58,668 bases of DNA from Armatimonadota bacterium (GTDB lineage: Bacteria; Armatimonadota; UBA5829; DTLH01). The stretch covers positions 1 through 58,668 of the forward strand of contig JAKPFN010000101.1 of assembly GCA_029551395.1 (NCBI GenBank), written 5' to 3'. The position numbers and the translations under genes were made by a program. Under the pieces are notes generated by a model. The model made no database searches. It saw nothing but the letters and a program-made list of their open reading frames with translations, and was not told the origin of the DNA. Below are positions 35,329-43,709 of this stretch, one piece after another (position 1 is the first letter of the stretch; the number at the start of each line of letters is the position of its first letter).

Positions 35329-38040
35329 ATGAAATTTTTGCCGGAGATTACGCCAACCTTCATAGAGAGTCCACCTGCGATAGATGGGACTATGAAGGAT
35401 TCGTGCTGGGATAGTGCAGCCAGCGGCGAGTTTGACGTTGCCACCGGAGATGGTTCCGTATTCAAGACGAATATCAAGGTCTGTTACGATACTCAATACA
35501 TATACACTGCATTTGAATGTCTGCACCCTCGGATATCGGAAGCTTACTCACGCCGGACCAATGAAGACAGCCCAATATGGCTGGATGAGTCAGTAAGGTT
35601 AGTAATAGTTCCTTATGCCGTGCCGGACTCGGTAAATTTCCACAGGTTCTTCGTCAGCATCGCAGGAAACAAGGCATATCTTCCTGGTTGGGGTTGGATA
35701 GAACAGGATGAGAGATGGCGGACAGCTGTGACAAGGCATGACGACCGGTGGATTGCAGAAATGGCGATTTCATTTGCCATGTTGAAGCCGGTAGGCCGAA
35801 ATGATGACTACTGGAGAGTGAATTTTTACCGTCAGGTAAATCCTCCGGGAACTCAAGGATCATGGGCCTGTCCGGGGAAAGAGAAAGTCGATATCTGGCA
35901 ATTTGGGCTGTTAAAGCAACCTCCGGCGTCACCTCGGTTCATAACCTACAGGTCACCTCTGGTTCGTCTAGAGCCGGATAACTCTGAATCTGAGACTATA
36001 AATATTGACACGGTTCCCGAGCTGTCGCCAGCAAAGGATATTATCATCCCGCAACCAAGGCACATGCGCCGCAGGACAAGTGTAAGCTCGTTCAAAATCA
36101 ATGAGACCTGCAAACTGGTAATCGGCGACGAACCCTGTTACAGCAGTATTCGAGCAACTGAGGAGTTCAACAATGAACTAAGCGAGGTGCTTGGATTCAC
36201 GCTTCCTATAATACATGCATCGCAGGCCGACCTGGGTTCTTCTGGGCTGATTCTGATAGGGCAGGTAGATGAAAATCAGGCGCTTGCACAGGTTCTGGAA
36301 CGTGAAGGGATAAAGATAGAAGAAGAGGCTGCTGGGCCGGAAGGATATATTCTGGATGTGCTGCCGGGAAGAATCGTGCTTGTTGGAATGGATGATGTCG
36401 GCACGTTTTGGGGAGCGCAGTCTCTTAGACAGTTGGTGCGGACATCCGGAGAAATAACCTCTGTGGCGATTCGAGACTGGCCAAAATTCCCATTCCGAGG
36501 CGTACATATTCTAGCTTGCAAGGATACACTGCCATTCTGTAAAAAGCTTATAGAGAGAGTATTCTCCCGGTTCGGAATCAACAAGCTGGTATTACAAACC
36601 GATACAGTGGCATGGGACGGACATCCCGAACTGCACGACAAGACAAACGCAATGCCAAAAGAGGATGTCCGTGAACTGATAGCCATTGCCAAGCGTTATT
36701 TTATAGAAGTGATTCCGATGGTCCAGACAGGCGGACATCTGCTGTGGGCGTTCAGAAACGGCGAGAATCTGGATATTGCTGAGGACCCTGAACATCCTAC
36801 CTGCTACTGTCCATCAAACCCTAAGTCTTATGAGTTGATATTCAGCGTAATAGATGAAGCACTAGAGCTATTCGAGAATCCATCGTATCTGCACGTCGGT
36901 CGGGACGACTATGACTACTTTACACAGTTTCCAAATGATGAAGCCTGTGCCAGTGTCGGCAAGGAAGAACTCTACATCCGCGACACCTTGAAGATATACG
37001 ACTATGTAAAGAAAAAGGGCTGCCGAATGATGATGTGGGGCGATGTTATGGAAAAAGACGAATACGCTGATATGATAGACAGGCTGCCTAAAGATATTAT
37101 TATCGGAGATTGGCATTTTGACCTACGAGAAACCTATCCGACGATTGATTATTATAAGCAGCATGGCTTCGATGTGATAGGATCACCCTGGTTTGATCCC
37201 AAAAACATCCACAAGTTCAGCCTTGACGGTGCGCGTAAAGGTATCTTAGGGATGCTTCAACCAACCTGGAACGAATACCTGGATGAGAAGAGTACTCTGG
37301 AGAAGCATCCTAACCAGCTTTATGCCTATGTTTTAGCAGCAGACTGGAACTGGAGCCCTGGCTGGCCGCTGCCTGAAGAGATGCCGTATGAAGCGAGCGT
37401 TGTTTTTCGGGATTTGTGGTTTGGACGCGAGCGGACGCCCGGACATTCGTCCTGGTTTGCAGTCAACCTGGACAAGTATTTCAATATAAGCATCCATGAC
37501 AGTGCCAGGACATTCGGCTGGCTGGGACAAGGTAAGGGAAATGATCTTCGGACACTGCCGGCAGGTATTACCAATCTTAAAGGAACACCATATATGCTCC
37601 CGGATGGCAAAATCAGCAAGGCAGCAGCCATTTTACTGCGAGGTCCGGCGTTAACCAATGATTTCCCGAGGGAAGTCTGTGGGATTCACGTAGGGAGAAC
37701 AGCAAATACACTGCATTTTCTGCACACATCGGCATGGTCTGAGTGTAGAGACACCCAAGTAGGTGAGTATGTAATCCACTACGAAGACGAGTCCTGTGAA
37801 CGGATTCCTCTGGTCTATGGGCAAAACATATCCGCCTGGACAGATGCAGACCATGTGCATACATGCAGGCTGGTCTGGCGCAGTAGAACAACAGATGGGC
37901 GCATCATCCATCTCAGGAGCTTTGACTGGGAGAATCCTCATGCCGAAAAGCCGATAAAGTCTATCGACTTCATTTCCAACGGTTCCCAGTGCTCTCCAGT
38001 ATTGATAGCCATAACCGGAGAAGTAAACGGGAAAAAATAG
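35329..38040 (+). CDS. GH20-like glycoside hydrolase with N-terminal CBM9-like domain
   Basis: A 903-residue protein from ATG 35329 (MKFLPEITPTFIESPPAI), with GGGGGA upstream; an earlier ATG at 35278 lacks one. Residues 10-200 look like a family 9 carbohydrate-binding domain (PPAIDGTMKDSCWDSA, WRVNFYRQVNPPGTQGSWAC). Next come a GH20b-type alpha/beta domain and a beta-hexosaminidase-like barrel starting RDWPKFPFRGVHIL. GH20 enzymes need an aspartate-glutamate pair. Here the matching site reads HVGRDDY (residues 522-528), so aspartate replaces the catalytic glutamate. No signal peptide is seen, so it may act in the cytoplasm. Substrate and activity are uncertain. Confidence 0.75.
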   Translation: MKFLPEITPTFIESPPAIDGTMKDSCWDSAASGEFDVATGDGSVFKTNIKVCYDTQYIYTAFECLHPRISEAYSRRTNEDSPIWLDESVRLVIVPYAVPDSVNFHRFFVSIAGNKAYLPGWGWIEQDERWRTAVTRHDDRWIAEMAISFAMLKPVGRNDDYWRVNFYRQVNPPGTQGSWACPGKEKVDIWQFGLLKQPPASPRFITYRSPLVRLEPDNSESETINIDTVPELSPAKDIIIPQPRHMRRRTSVSSFKINETCKLVIGDEPCYSSIRATEEFNNELSEVLGFTLPIIHASQADLGSSGLILIGQVDENQALAQVLEREGIKIEEEAAGPEGYILDVLPGRIVLVGMDDVGTFWGAQSLRQLVRTSGEITSVAIRDWPKFPFRGVHILACKDTLPFCKKLIERVFSRFGINKLVLQTDTVAWDGHPELHDKTNAMPKEDVRELIAIAKRYFIEVIPMVQTGGHLLWAFRNGENLDIAEDPEHPTCYCPSNPKSYELIFSVIDEALELFENPSYLHVGRDDYDYFTQFPNDEACASVGKEELYIRDTLKIYDYVKKKGCRMMMWGDVMEKDEYADMIDRLPKDIIIGDWHFDLRETYPTIDYYKQHGFDVIGSPWFDPKNIHKFSLDGARKGILGMLQPTWNEYLDEKSTLEKHPNQLYAYVLAADWNWSPGWPLPEEMPYEASVVFRDLWFGRERTPGHSSWFAVNLDKYFNISIHDSARTFGWLGQGKGNDLRTLPAGITNLKGTPYMLPDGKISKAAAILLRGPALTNDFPREVCGIHVGRTANTLHFLHTSAWSECRDTQVGEYVIHYEDESCERIPLVYGQNISAWTDADHVHTCRLVWRSRTTDGRIIHLRSFDWENPHAEKPIKSIDFISNGSQCSPVLIAITGEVNGKK

Positions 38041-38074
38041 AGGCAGAATTGCTGTTCTGTCTGTTATTAATGAA

Positions 38075-38103
38075 GGTCCGCGAGTTGATTCGCGGACCTT
38101 TTC
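38075..38103 (+). terminator. Rho-independent terminator of the GH20-like gene
   Basis: GGTCCGCGA (38075-38083) pairs perfectly with TCGCGGACC (38090-38098), then TTTTCC. Confidence 0.85.
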
Positions 38104-38144
38104 CAGTTAGTTCAAATTCGATTATTACGCCGGTCTACTATCTA

Positions 38145-38975
38145 CTAGTAGTCAGTATCATCCGGGCTATCGGGTGGAGTTACAGGCTGCGTGTCGTCTA
38201 CACTCTCCACATCTTCCGTATCAGTAGTTACTTCGGGAGTATCCGGGCCAGCACCTGACGGAGGTGTAACCGGAGGAGCTTCCGGGCTGATACGGATATT
38301 GGTGAAAGTTGCATCCAGCGGTGTAGTAAACCGGTCGCCCAGCTCGCGGTCGTGCCTGCGGATATTAGGCATCGGCGCGCGGACTCTCAGGCTGTAATTA
38401 CCGGCAGTCGGAATGGCAAAGTTTGCCCCATAATGGGCCGCCATAGGATGCCAGTAGTATTCCAACTGTTTGGACTGGACGACATTGCCCTGCTGATCTA
38501 TGACATCAACAGTCGGCTGTATCGGCAGCATCTGCCCTGTCAGAGAGTCCATAACCACAACCTCTATGTGCTGGGTATCTGTGGGCGCTGGCGGGACCCA
38601 TGTTACATCGCCATCCACATTGGCGTAAGATCCCATTGGAGGATCCAGCATGTATGCTACCTGATAATCGCCAAATACCCGCACACCACCGGACTCTCTG
38701 ATAGACTGATGAAGCATTACCTGAGCTTCACACTGGTTGGCGGAATGTCCTCTCTGCTGTATAGCACTGATAGGTGCCACAGAAATGGGACCTGCGAGTT
38801 CAGTCGGACCGGCACCTGTTGGCGGAGGAACAACTGCTGCACCATTACCTGGCTGAGTTGGCGGAGTAACTACATCCTCTTCTTCTTCAGGCGGGGTTAC
38901 TCCGTTCGCAAAAATAGCGACAGGTAGGCAGAGCATAAGCACTGCCAGTAAAGCGATGAGCTTCTTTACGAACAT
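38145..38975 (-). CDS. Secreted proline-rich protein with P19/Tp34-like iron-transport domain
   Basis: A 276-residue exported protein. The signal peptide MFVKKLIALLAVLMLCLPVA ends near IFANG. A low-complexity proline-rich linker (VTPPEEEEDVVTPPTQPG) follows, then a folded domain at about 75-225. Its core WHPMAAHYGANFAIPTAG with RVRAPMPNIRRHDRE resembles the P19/Tp34 family, periplasmic proteins that bind iron or other divalent metals through conserved histidines. The acidic, proline-rich tail (TTDTEDVESVDDTQPVTPPD) is unusual for that family. No ferrous permease (FTR1-type) is adjacent. The resemblance rests on the HYGAN region only. ATG 38975 has GGAGG about 10 nt upstream. Confidence 0.6.
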   Translation of the reverse strand: MFVKKLIALLAVLMLCLPVAIFANGVTPPEEEEDVVTPPTQPGNGAAVVPPPTGAGPTELAGPISVAPISAIQQRGHSANQCEAQVMLHQSIRESGGVRVFGDYQVAYMLDPPMGSYANVDGDVTWVPPAPTDTQHIEVVVMDSLTGQMLPIQPTVDVIDQQGNVVQSKQLEYYWHPMAAHYGANFAIPTAGNYSLRVRAPMPNIRRHDRELGDRFTTPLDATFTNIRISPEAPPVTPPSGAGPDTPEVTTDTEDVESVDDTQPVTPPDSPDDTDY

Positions 38976-39064
38976 TACAGATTAGCCTCCTTCTGCAGCC
39001 TTGCCTCGGCAAATCAACCGAAACCGGATAGAAAACTACCCATCAAACCATAAGGCCAAACGGG

Positions 39065-39303
39065 GAAATGCGGAATGAAGGGAAGTTGCGAGTTTCGAGT
39101 GATGAGTAGGGAGGCACTTCCGGGACGAGTTGAGACAAATAAGTATATTCCATATAATTAAGCTACTTTCCGCAGGGGGACGTGCGGAAAATCTTTGCCC
39201 GGCCCGTCTTGCGCCGGGCAATCGGGCCGACGCATATAAAGTCTATTTCCTCCTCGTTACTCATCACTCGTAACTCGGGACTTTTTCCTCATTCCGCATT
39301 TAG
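39065..39303. repeat. Long inverted-repeat element (MITE-like), about 240 bp
   Basis: The left arm (39066-39114), starting AAATGCGGAATGA and ending GAGTGATGAGTAGGGAGG, is an imperfect reverse complement of the right arm (39249-39302). Inside are TCCGCA/TGCGGA and TTGCCCGGC/GCCGGGCAA hairpins, and GCCGACGCATATAA, which is shared with the 2849-2986 element. No coding capacity is seen. Confidence 0.65.
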
Positions 39304-39391
39304 CAGGTTTTTGCCATATAGTTATTGACCTGAGAGGTTGACTTTGGTACCATGTATGTCAGAAATGTAAACGGAGTATGCTATCAGAATA

Positions 39392-40333
39392 ATGTTTACA
39401 CAACAGTTCGCGCAGCGTTATCCGGGGAATCCGGTGTTGGAACCAAACAGTAATTGGTGGGAGTCAAAAGCGGTTTTTAACTGTGCCGTTGCAGAGCATG
39501 ATGGCAAGGTTCATATGCTATACCGTGCAGTAGGCGATGATGGGATATCCCGCTTCGGTTATGCAGTAAGTGATGACGGGTTCAACTTCGTTCGCAGTCA
39601 TATCCCTGCTTACGAAAGCCCGGCAGGAGACGAATGGGAGCGTTTGGGTTGTGAAGATCCGCGCATTACCAGGATAGATGATACCTTTTACATACCGTAT
39701 GTCGGCACATCGGTATATCCAGTGGCAGAGCAGCGGCAACCGACTTTTAAGATAGGGCCTCCTTGGAGATGTAGGGTATCTATGTTGTCTACAACTGACT
39801 TTAAAAGCTACACCAGACATGGTGTGATACTTCCTGAGTTCGATGACAAGGATGCTGTTATCTTCCCAGAGAAAATAGGCGGTAAATATGTTATGTATCA
39901 CAGACTGCTGCCTGATATCTGGATTTCATATTCAGATGATTTGATCAACTGGTATGACCACAAGCCGGTTATGACGCCAAAAGCAGGTTCTTGGGACAAC
40001 GAAAGAATCGGGGCTGGTGCTCCTCCAATCAAAACACCTGAAGGATGGCTGAACTTCTATCATGGCGTTGATGATAACAGGGTCTACAGGCTGGGTGTCT
40101 TTCTTTCTGATCTGGATGATCCGTCAAAGATAATTTCCAGGTCAAAGATGCCAATACTCAATCCTGAACATGCATTTGAGTGCGTTGGTCAGGTGTGCAA
40201 TGTAGTGTTTACCTGTGGTGTTATTGAGCGGGACGGTCAGTATCTGATTTATTATGGCGGCGCAGACAGCTCGATAGGCGTTGCTACTCTGGGTAAGGAC
40301 AGATTGAAAGATATTGAGATGATTTCGGAATAG
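39392..40333 (+). CDS. GH130-family glycosidase/phosphorylase
   Basis: A 313-residue five-bladed beta-propeller enzyme of glycoside hydrolase family 130, whose members phosphorolyse or hydrolyse beta-mannosides, for instance in mannan or N-glycan use. Typical blade sequences are YPGNPVLEPNSNWWESKAVF, VHMLYRAVGDDGISRFGYA, GCEDPRITRIDDTFYIPYVG and DNERIGAGAPPIKTPEGWL. The GCEDPR motif carries the conserved catalytic aspartate. No signal peptide is present, so it is cytoplasmic. The ATG at 39392 lacks a good ribosome-binding site. Specificity (mannosyl-glucose, mannobiose or another) cannot be set from sequence alone. It lies near the GH20-like gene but is transcribed separately. Confidence 0.9.
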   Translation: MFTQQFAQRYPGNPVLEPNSNWWESKAVFNCAVAEHDGKVHMLYRAVGDDGISRFGYAVSDDGFNFVRSHIPAYESPAGDEWERLGCEDPRITRIDDTFYIPYVGTSVYPVAEQRQPTFKIGPPWRCRVSMLSTTDFKSYTRHGVILPEFDDKDAVIFPEKIGGKYVMYHRLLPDIWISYSDDLINWYDHKPVMTPKAGSWDNERIGAGAPPIKTPEGWLNFYHGVDDNRVYRLGVFLSDLDDPSKIISRSKMPILNPEHAFECVGQVCNVVFTCGVIERDGQYLIYYGGADSSIGVATLGKDRLKDIEMISE

Positions 40334-40356
40334 CCTCGCTGATTTTTCAACTGCTG

Positions 40357-40398
40357 ACGAGTGGTGGATATGTTGATTGTCCATCACTCGTTATTTTT
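40357..40398 (+). terminator. Rho-independent terminator of the GH130 gene
   Basis: ACGAGTGGTGGA (40357-40368) pairs with TCCATCACTCGT (40380-40391), followed by TATTTTT. Confidence 0.8.
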
Positions 40399-40648
40399 AC
40401 AACCTCATCTTCTCACTCATATAAGCCCATTAGAACACATAACTCCGATAAAATAATACTAAGCTTGACAGGCAGCGTTCAAAGGAGTATACTCAGCGCG
40501 AAAGCTGTGAACAAATCATCTATAGCGCTTCAGGTAATGAGATAACAGGCCAGTTTATTCGAAAAATACATGACTGGCAAGAACTTCAATAAGATTTTGA
40601 GTTGAACCAAACGACATACAGTCTTGTTGGAGATAAACCGGAGAAAAG

Positions 40649-41389
40649 GTGGTGGTTGGATTGGGTAATGCGCGAATACTTCTTGTAGATGATGATCCTG
40701 CTGTAAGCGAAGGGGTGGCATGCTCACTGGCTACGGAAGGTTATCGTGTGACAACAGCGGCAGATGGCATTACTGCGTTGTCTGCAGTCCATGATCAACA
40801 GCCTGATTTGATAATATTGGACTTGATGCTTCCTAGACTCTCCGGGCTAGATGTCTGTAAAACAATTCGACGTGACAGCCATATTCCCATTATTATGCTT
40901 TCAGCAAAAGATACCGAAGAAGACCGGGTGATAGGGCTGGAGCTTGGCGCTGATGATTATATAACCAAACCATTCAGCACCAGAGAGCTGATAGCACGGA
41001 TTCGCGCAATATTGAGAAGGGCAGTCAAGGTTGATGAGTCATCAACACATATAATAAAGGCAGCGGGGATTACTCTTGATGCGTCGCGGCGGACTGCTAA
41101 TGTTAGAGGCGAATATGTAAAACTGACACCGAGGGAGTTCGATCTTCTCAGTTTCTTTATACGAAACTGCAATCGAGTTATGGACCGCCAGCACTTATTT
41201 AGGTCGGTATGGGGAGCGGACTCGCAAGCAGTTGATAGAACATTAGATGTGCATGTCCGCTGGCTCAGAAAAAAGATTGAGAAAGACCCAGCTAAACCAT
41301 CCCTTATTATTACAATTCATGGTGTTGGATATAAATTTTCTACTGATAATACCAGTCACCAAGACCCGGTAAAACCTCCTGTCAGATAA
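40649..41389 (+). CDS. OmpR/PhoB-family response regulator (orphan)
   Basis: A 246-residue two-component regulator. The receiver domain (8-120) has the acidic pocket DDD (14-16), the phospho-acceptor aspartate in ILDLMLPRL (Asp58) and the conserved lysine in ITKPFS (Lys107). A C-terminal winged helix (about 145-235) contains TPREFDLLSFFIRN, VDRTLDVHVRWLRKKIE and HGVGYKF, typical of OmpR/PhoB DNA-binding domains. The start is GTG 40649 (or the next GTG), with GGAG about 6 nt upstream. No sensor kinase is next to it, so the partner is elsewhere. A terminator follows at 41412. The target genes are unknown. Confidence 0.94.
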   Translation: MVVGLGNARILLVDDDPAVSEGVACSLATEGYRVTTAADGITALSAVHDQQPDLIILDLMLPRLSGLDVCKTIRRDSHIPIIMLSAKDTEEDRVIGLELGADDYITKPFSTRELIARIRAILRRAVKVDESSTHIIKAAGITLDASRRTANVRGEYVKLTPREFDLLSFFIRNCNRVMDRQHLFRSVWGADSQAVDRTLDVHVRWLRKKIEKDPAKPSLIITIHGVGYKFSTDNTSHQDPVKPPVR

Positions 41390-41411
41390 TCGGGAGTAAG
41401 TATTCAGTATC

Positions 41412-41450
41412 AATCAAGGGTCATAAGAGTCTTTCATGACCCTTGATTTC
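41412..41450 (+). terminator. Terminator after the response regulator
   Basis: AATCAAGGGTCAT (41412-41424) pairs perfectly with ATGACCCTTGATT (41436-41448) around 11 nt, then TC. It separates the regulator from the hdr operon. Confidence 0.75.
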
Positions 41451-41661
41451 AATCTACTTATTGAGAGATTACTTGCTGTCAAAAGCTATCCACAGATTGT
41501 CGGTATTTTCCTTAAGGTTCAGCTTGTTATCTTAGGATAGGAAACATGGCTACAGAAACTCATCAGTTTAGATTATGGGGATTTACGAGCTATGAAGCCT
41601 CTGATTAGACTTCTGAAGGCTTCGTTAATGTCCAATTTGTGAAGTGAAGCACAGATACCTC

Positions 41662-41690
41662 TTGACTGCCATTCTGGGGCGAAGTATAAT
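41662..41690 (+). promoter_or_regulatory. Consensus sigma-70 promoter of the hdr-flx operon
   Basis: TTGACT (41662-41667), exactly 17 nt, TATAAT (41685-41690). The expected start is near 41697, giving an untranslated leader of about 90 nt that includes a CCGG...CCGG mini-hairpin before the hdrC ATG at 41786. Confidence 0.75.
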
Positions 41691-41785
41691 TTCATGGGAC
41701 CCGGTATAATTGCCGGTGAAGGCAAAAAAACAATCGCTTTAATGGACAATTCGAGCGATAATCGGGTCAAAACAGGGAAGCCACA

Positions 41786-42379
41786 ATGAGTCAATTATCT
41801 AAAGAGGCCAATGAGGCCGTAAAGAGCGACATCGTTGTCTTCGGTTCAGAGACAAATCCCTCGTTCTACACCGAAGTTCAGGAAATCTGTGGTGAAAACG
41901 CCCTCCAGTGCTACCAATGCGGCGAGTGTACCGCCGGATGCCCCGCAGCCTTTGCAATGGAACTCTCTCCCAACAAGGTTATGAGGATGGTTCAGCTTGG
42001 CTGTGAGAAGGAAGTGCTGGAAAGCGCTACTATCTGGCTTTGCGCCGGATGCGAGACATGCGCTACGCGGTGCCCTAAAGGTCTTTCCGTTGCCAAGGTG
42101 ATGGATGCCTGCAGAGAAATCGCTGGAAAGAAGGGCATTAAGAGCAGTGAGCCTGGTGTTTCTGCGTTCCACGAGGTGTTTCTGGCCGGTGTCAGGCAGA
42201 ACGGCAGAGTGTTTGAGCCTTTAATGATTGCGCTCCATAAAGTAAAGTCCAGAAACCTGTTCCAGGATGTCCCGCTTGGCATGAAGATGTTTGCCAAGGG
42301 TAAGCTTCCGCTTGTTCCATCCAGGATTAAGGGGCTGGAAGAAGTCAAAAAGATTTTTAAGAAAACGGCGGCAAAGTAG
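41786..42379 (+). CDS. hdrC: Heterodisulfide reductase-like subunit C
   Basis: The 197-residue Fe-S subunit that carries electrons from HdrA to HdrB. Two [4Fe-4S] ferredoxin motifs are complete: Cys42, 45, 48 and 52 in CYQCGECTAGCP, and Cys86, 89, 92 and 96 in CAGCETCATRCP. ATG 41786 has GGGAAG upstream. It is the first gene after the consensus promoter, and its stop TAG is followed with no gap by hdrB. The surrounding genes make this the bacterial Hdr-Flx type rather than the methanogen enzyme, and the disulfide substrate is not known. Confidence 0.93.
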   Translation: MSQLSKEANEAVKSDIVVFGSETNPSFYTEVQEICGENALQCYQCGECTAGCPAAFAMELSPNKVMRMVQLGCEKEVLESATIWLCAGCETCATRCPKGLSVAKVMDACREIAGKKGIKSSEPGVSAFHEVFLAGVRQNGRVFEPLMIALHKVKSRNLFQDVPLGMKMFAKGKLPLVPSRIKGLEEVKKIFKKTAAK

Positions 42380-43276
42380 ATGAAGTTCGCATACTTTCCA
42401 GGGTGTTCACTTCACTCGACAGCTAAGGAGTTTGGCGACTCCACAGTAGCGGTCTGCAAGGCGCTTGGCGTAGAGCTTCAGGAAATACCAGACTGGAGCT
42501 GCTGCGGGGCGACATCCGCGCATGCCACAAGCCATGAACTGGCTGTAGCACTCCCGGCTCGAAGCCTGGGGCTTGCTGAGAAGATAGGGCTGGATGTAGT
42601 TGCGCCATGCGCGGCTTGTTATAACAGGCTGAAATCAGCAGAAGCTGCAATGAAAGACAAAGGTGAGCTGGCTGAGAAAATAAACTCCACTCTAAGCGAT
42701 AAATATACCGGAGCTATCTCCGTCAGACCGCTTATAGACCCGCTTTCGACTCCTGAGATACTTGAACGGTTGGCAAGTTTTACCAGAAAACCGCTTTCGG
42801 GGCTGAAAGTTGCAGCGTATTACGGCTGTCTTTTGGTCAGACCGCCCAAAGTGCTCGGGTTCGATGACCCTGAGGATCCTCAGTCGATAGATAACATACT
42901 CCGCGCTATTGGCGCTGAACCGGTCGAGTGGTATTACAAGAACGAGTGCTGCGGAGCGAGTTTTTCGCTTACCAGAGTGGATATGGTGCATAAGATGACG
43001 CATGATGTGCTGCTCAGGGCTAAGAAGTCCGGCGCTGATGCCATAGCCTGCGCGTGCCCGCTCTGTCAGGCGAACCTGGATATGCGCCAGGAAGAGATTG
43101 GGAAGAAATACGGGACCGATTTTGGTCTTCCGGTGTTCTATATAACTGAATTGATGGCACTTGCGATGGACCTGCCGGAAGCTCGCCAGTATTGGAGCAA
43201 GCACATGGTGGATGTCCAACCAGCGCTGGCAAAAATTGGCAAAGCACCAGTACAGGCAGCGGCTGAAGAAGCCTAA
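42380..43276 (+). CDS. hdrB: Heterodisulfide reductase-like subunit B
   Basis: The 298-residue catalytic subunit type, which in methanogens reduces CoM-S-S-CoB at two non-cubane [4Fe-4S] clusters. Both CCG motifs are intact: Cys9, Cys41-Cys42, Cys77 and Cys80, and Cys150, Cys190-Cys191, Cys226 and Cys229. The gene starts directly after the hdrC stop. It is followed by an unusual 433-nt gap with a palindrome array before hdrA. In sulfate reducers the likely partner of this subunit is DsrC or another protein disulfide; no dsrC is in the window. Confidence 0.94.
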   Translation: MKFAYFPGCSLHSTAKEFGDSTVAVCKALGVELQEIPDWSCCGATSAHATSHELAVALPARSLGLAEKIGLDVVAPCAACYNRLKSAEAAMKDKGELAEKINSTLSDKYTGAISVRPLIDPLSTPEILERLASFTRKPLSGLKVAAYYGCLLVRPPKVLGFDDPEDPQSIDNILRAIGAEPVEWYYKNECCGASFSLTRVDMVHKMTHDVLLRAKKSGADAIACACPLCQANLDMRQEEIGKKYGTDFGLPVFYITELMALAMDLPEARQYWSKHMVDVQPALAKIGKAPVQAAAEEA

Positions 43277-43313
43277 GTCGAGTCTTATACTCGGGCTCTT
43301 ACACTCTACACTC

Positions 43314-43602
43314 GGGCTAAATTTGCAATTTAGCCCGGAAGAATAGCTGAGGGATTTACAATCCCGGTCTTTGGTGCTTCATACGATAATTCGGGATCAT
43401 AGATCCCTTGCCGATCCGGGGGAAATTGCAAATTTCCCCCGAGTAGAGCTTACCTGCGGGAGGGATTTGCAATCCCGGTCTTTGGTGCTTCATACGATAA
43501 TTCGGGATCACAGATCCCTTACCGATCCGGGGGAAATTGCAAATTTCCCCCGAGTAGAGCGTTCAGCATGACGGTGGAGGGAAGGGATGTGCAATCCCTC
43601 CC
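43314..43602. repeat. Palindrome array inside the hdr operon, with a 111-bp tandem repeat
   Basis: First an inverted-orientation unit GGGCTAA-ATTTGCAAT-TTAGCCC (43314-43336). Two tandem copies then follow with a period of exactly 111 bp: GGGATTTACAATCCC (43351), GGGATCATAGATCCC (43393) and GGGGGAA-ATTGCAAAT-TTCCCCC (43418); then GGGATTTGCAATCCC (43462), GGGATCACAGATCCC (43504) and the same large palindrome (43529). A last one is at 43578-43602. The block up to 43440 is closely repeated at 56913-57060. Confidence 0.9.
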
Positions 43603-43709
43603 AAGGAAAGGAAAATCGGTCCGTGATGAATATCTCGGGCCATCTGGAACCCAGTTTATCTGGAATAGCTGTAGCCAATATTTATAGCTGACAGCTTAAA
43701 GAGGTAACA

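Noticed and set aside
41489-41500. CTATCCACA resembling a DnaA box
   Set aside because: A single imperfect copy with no clustered partners, AT-rich unwinding region or dnaA/dnaN neighbours.
41546-41608. A 20-codon open frame MATETHQFRLWGFTSYEASD upstream of hdrC
   Set aside because: It has a weak AGGA-like site but lies before the consensus promoter of the operon and is too short to support without conservation.
43351-43560. Regular tandem repeats that could be taken for a CRISPR array
   Set aside because: There are only two long units of 111 bp made of several palindromes, with near-identical sequence between them rather than unique spacers, and no cas genes.
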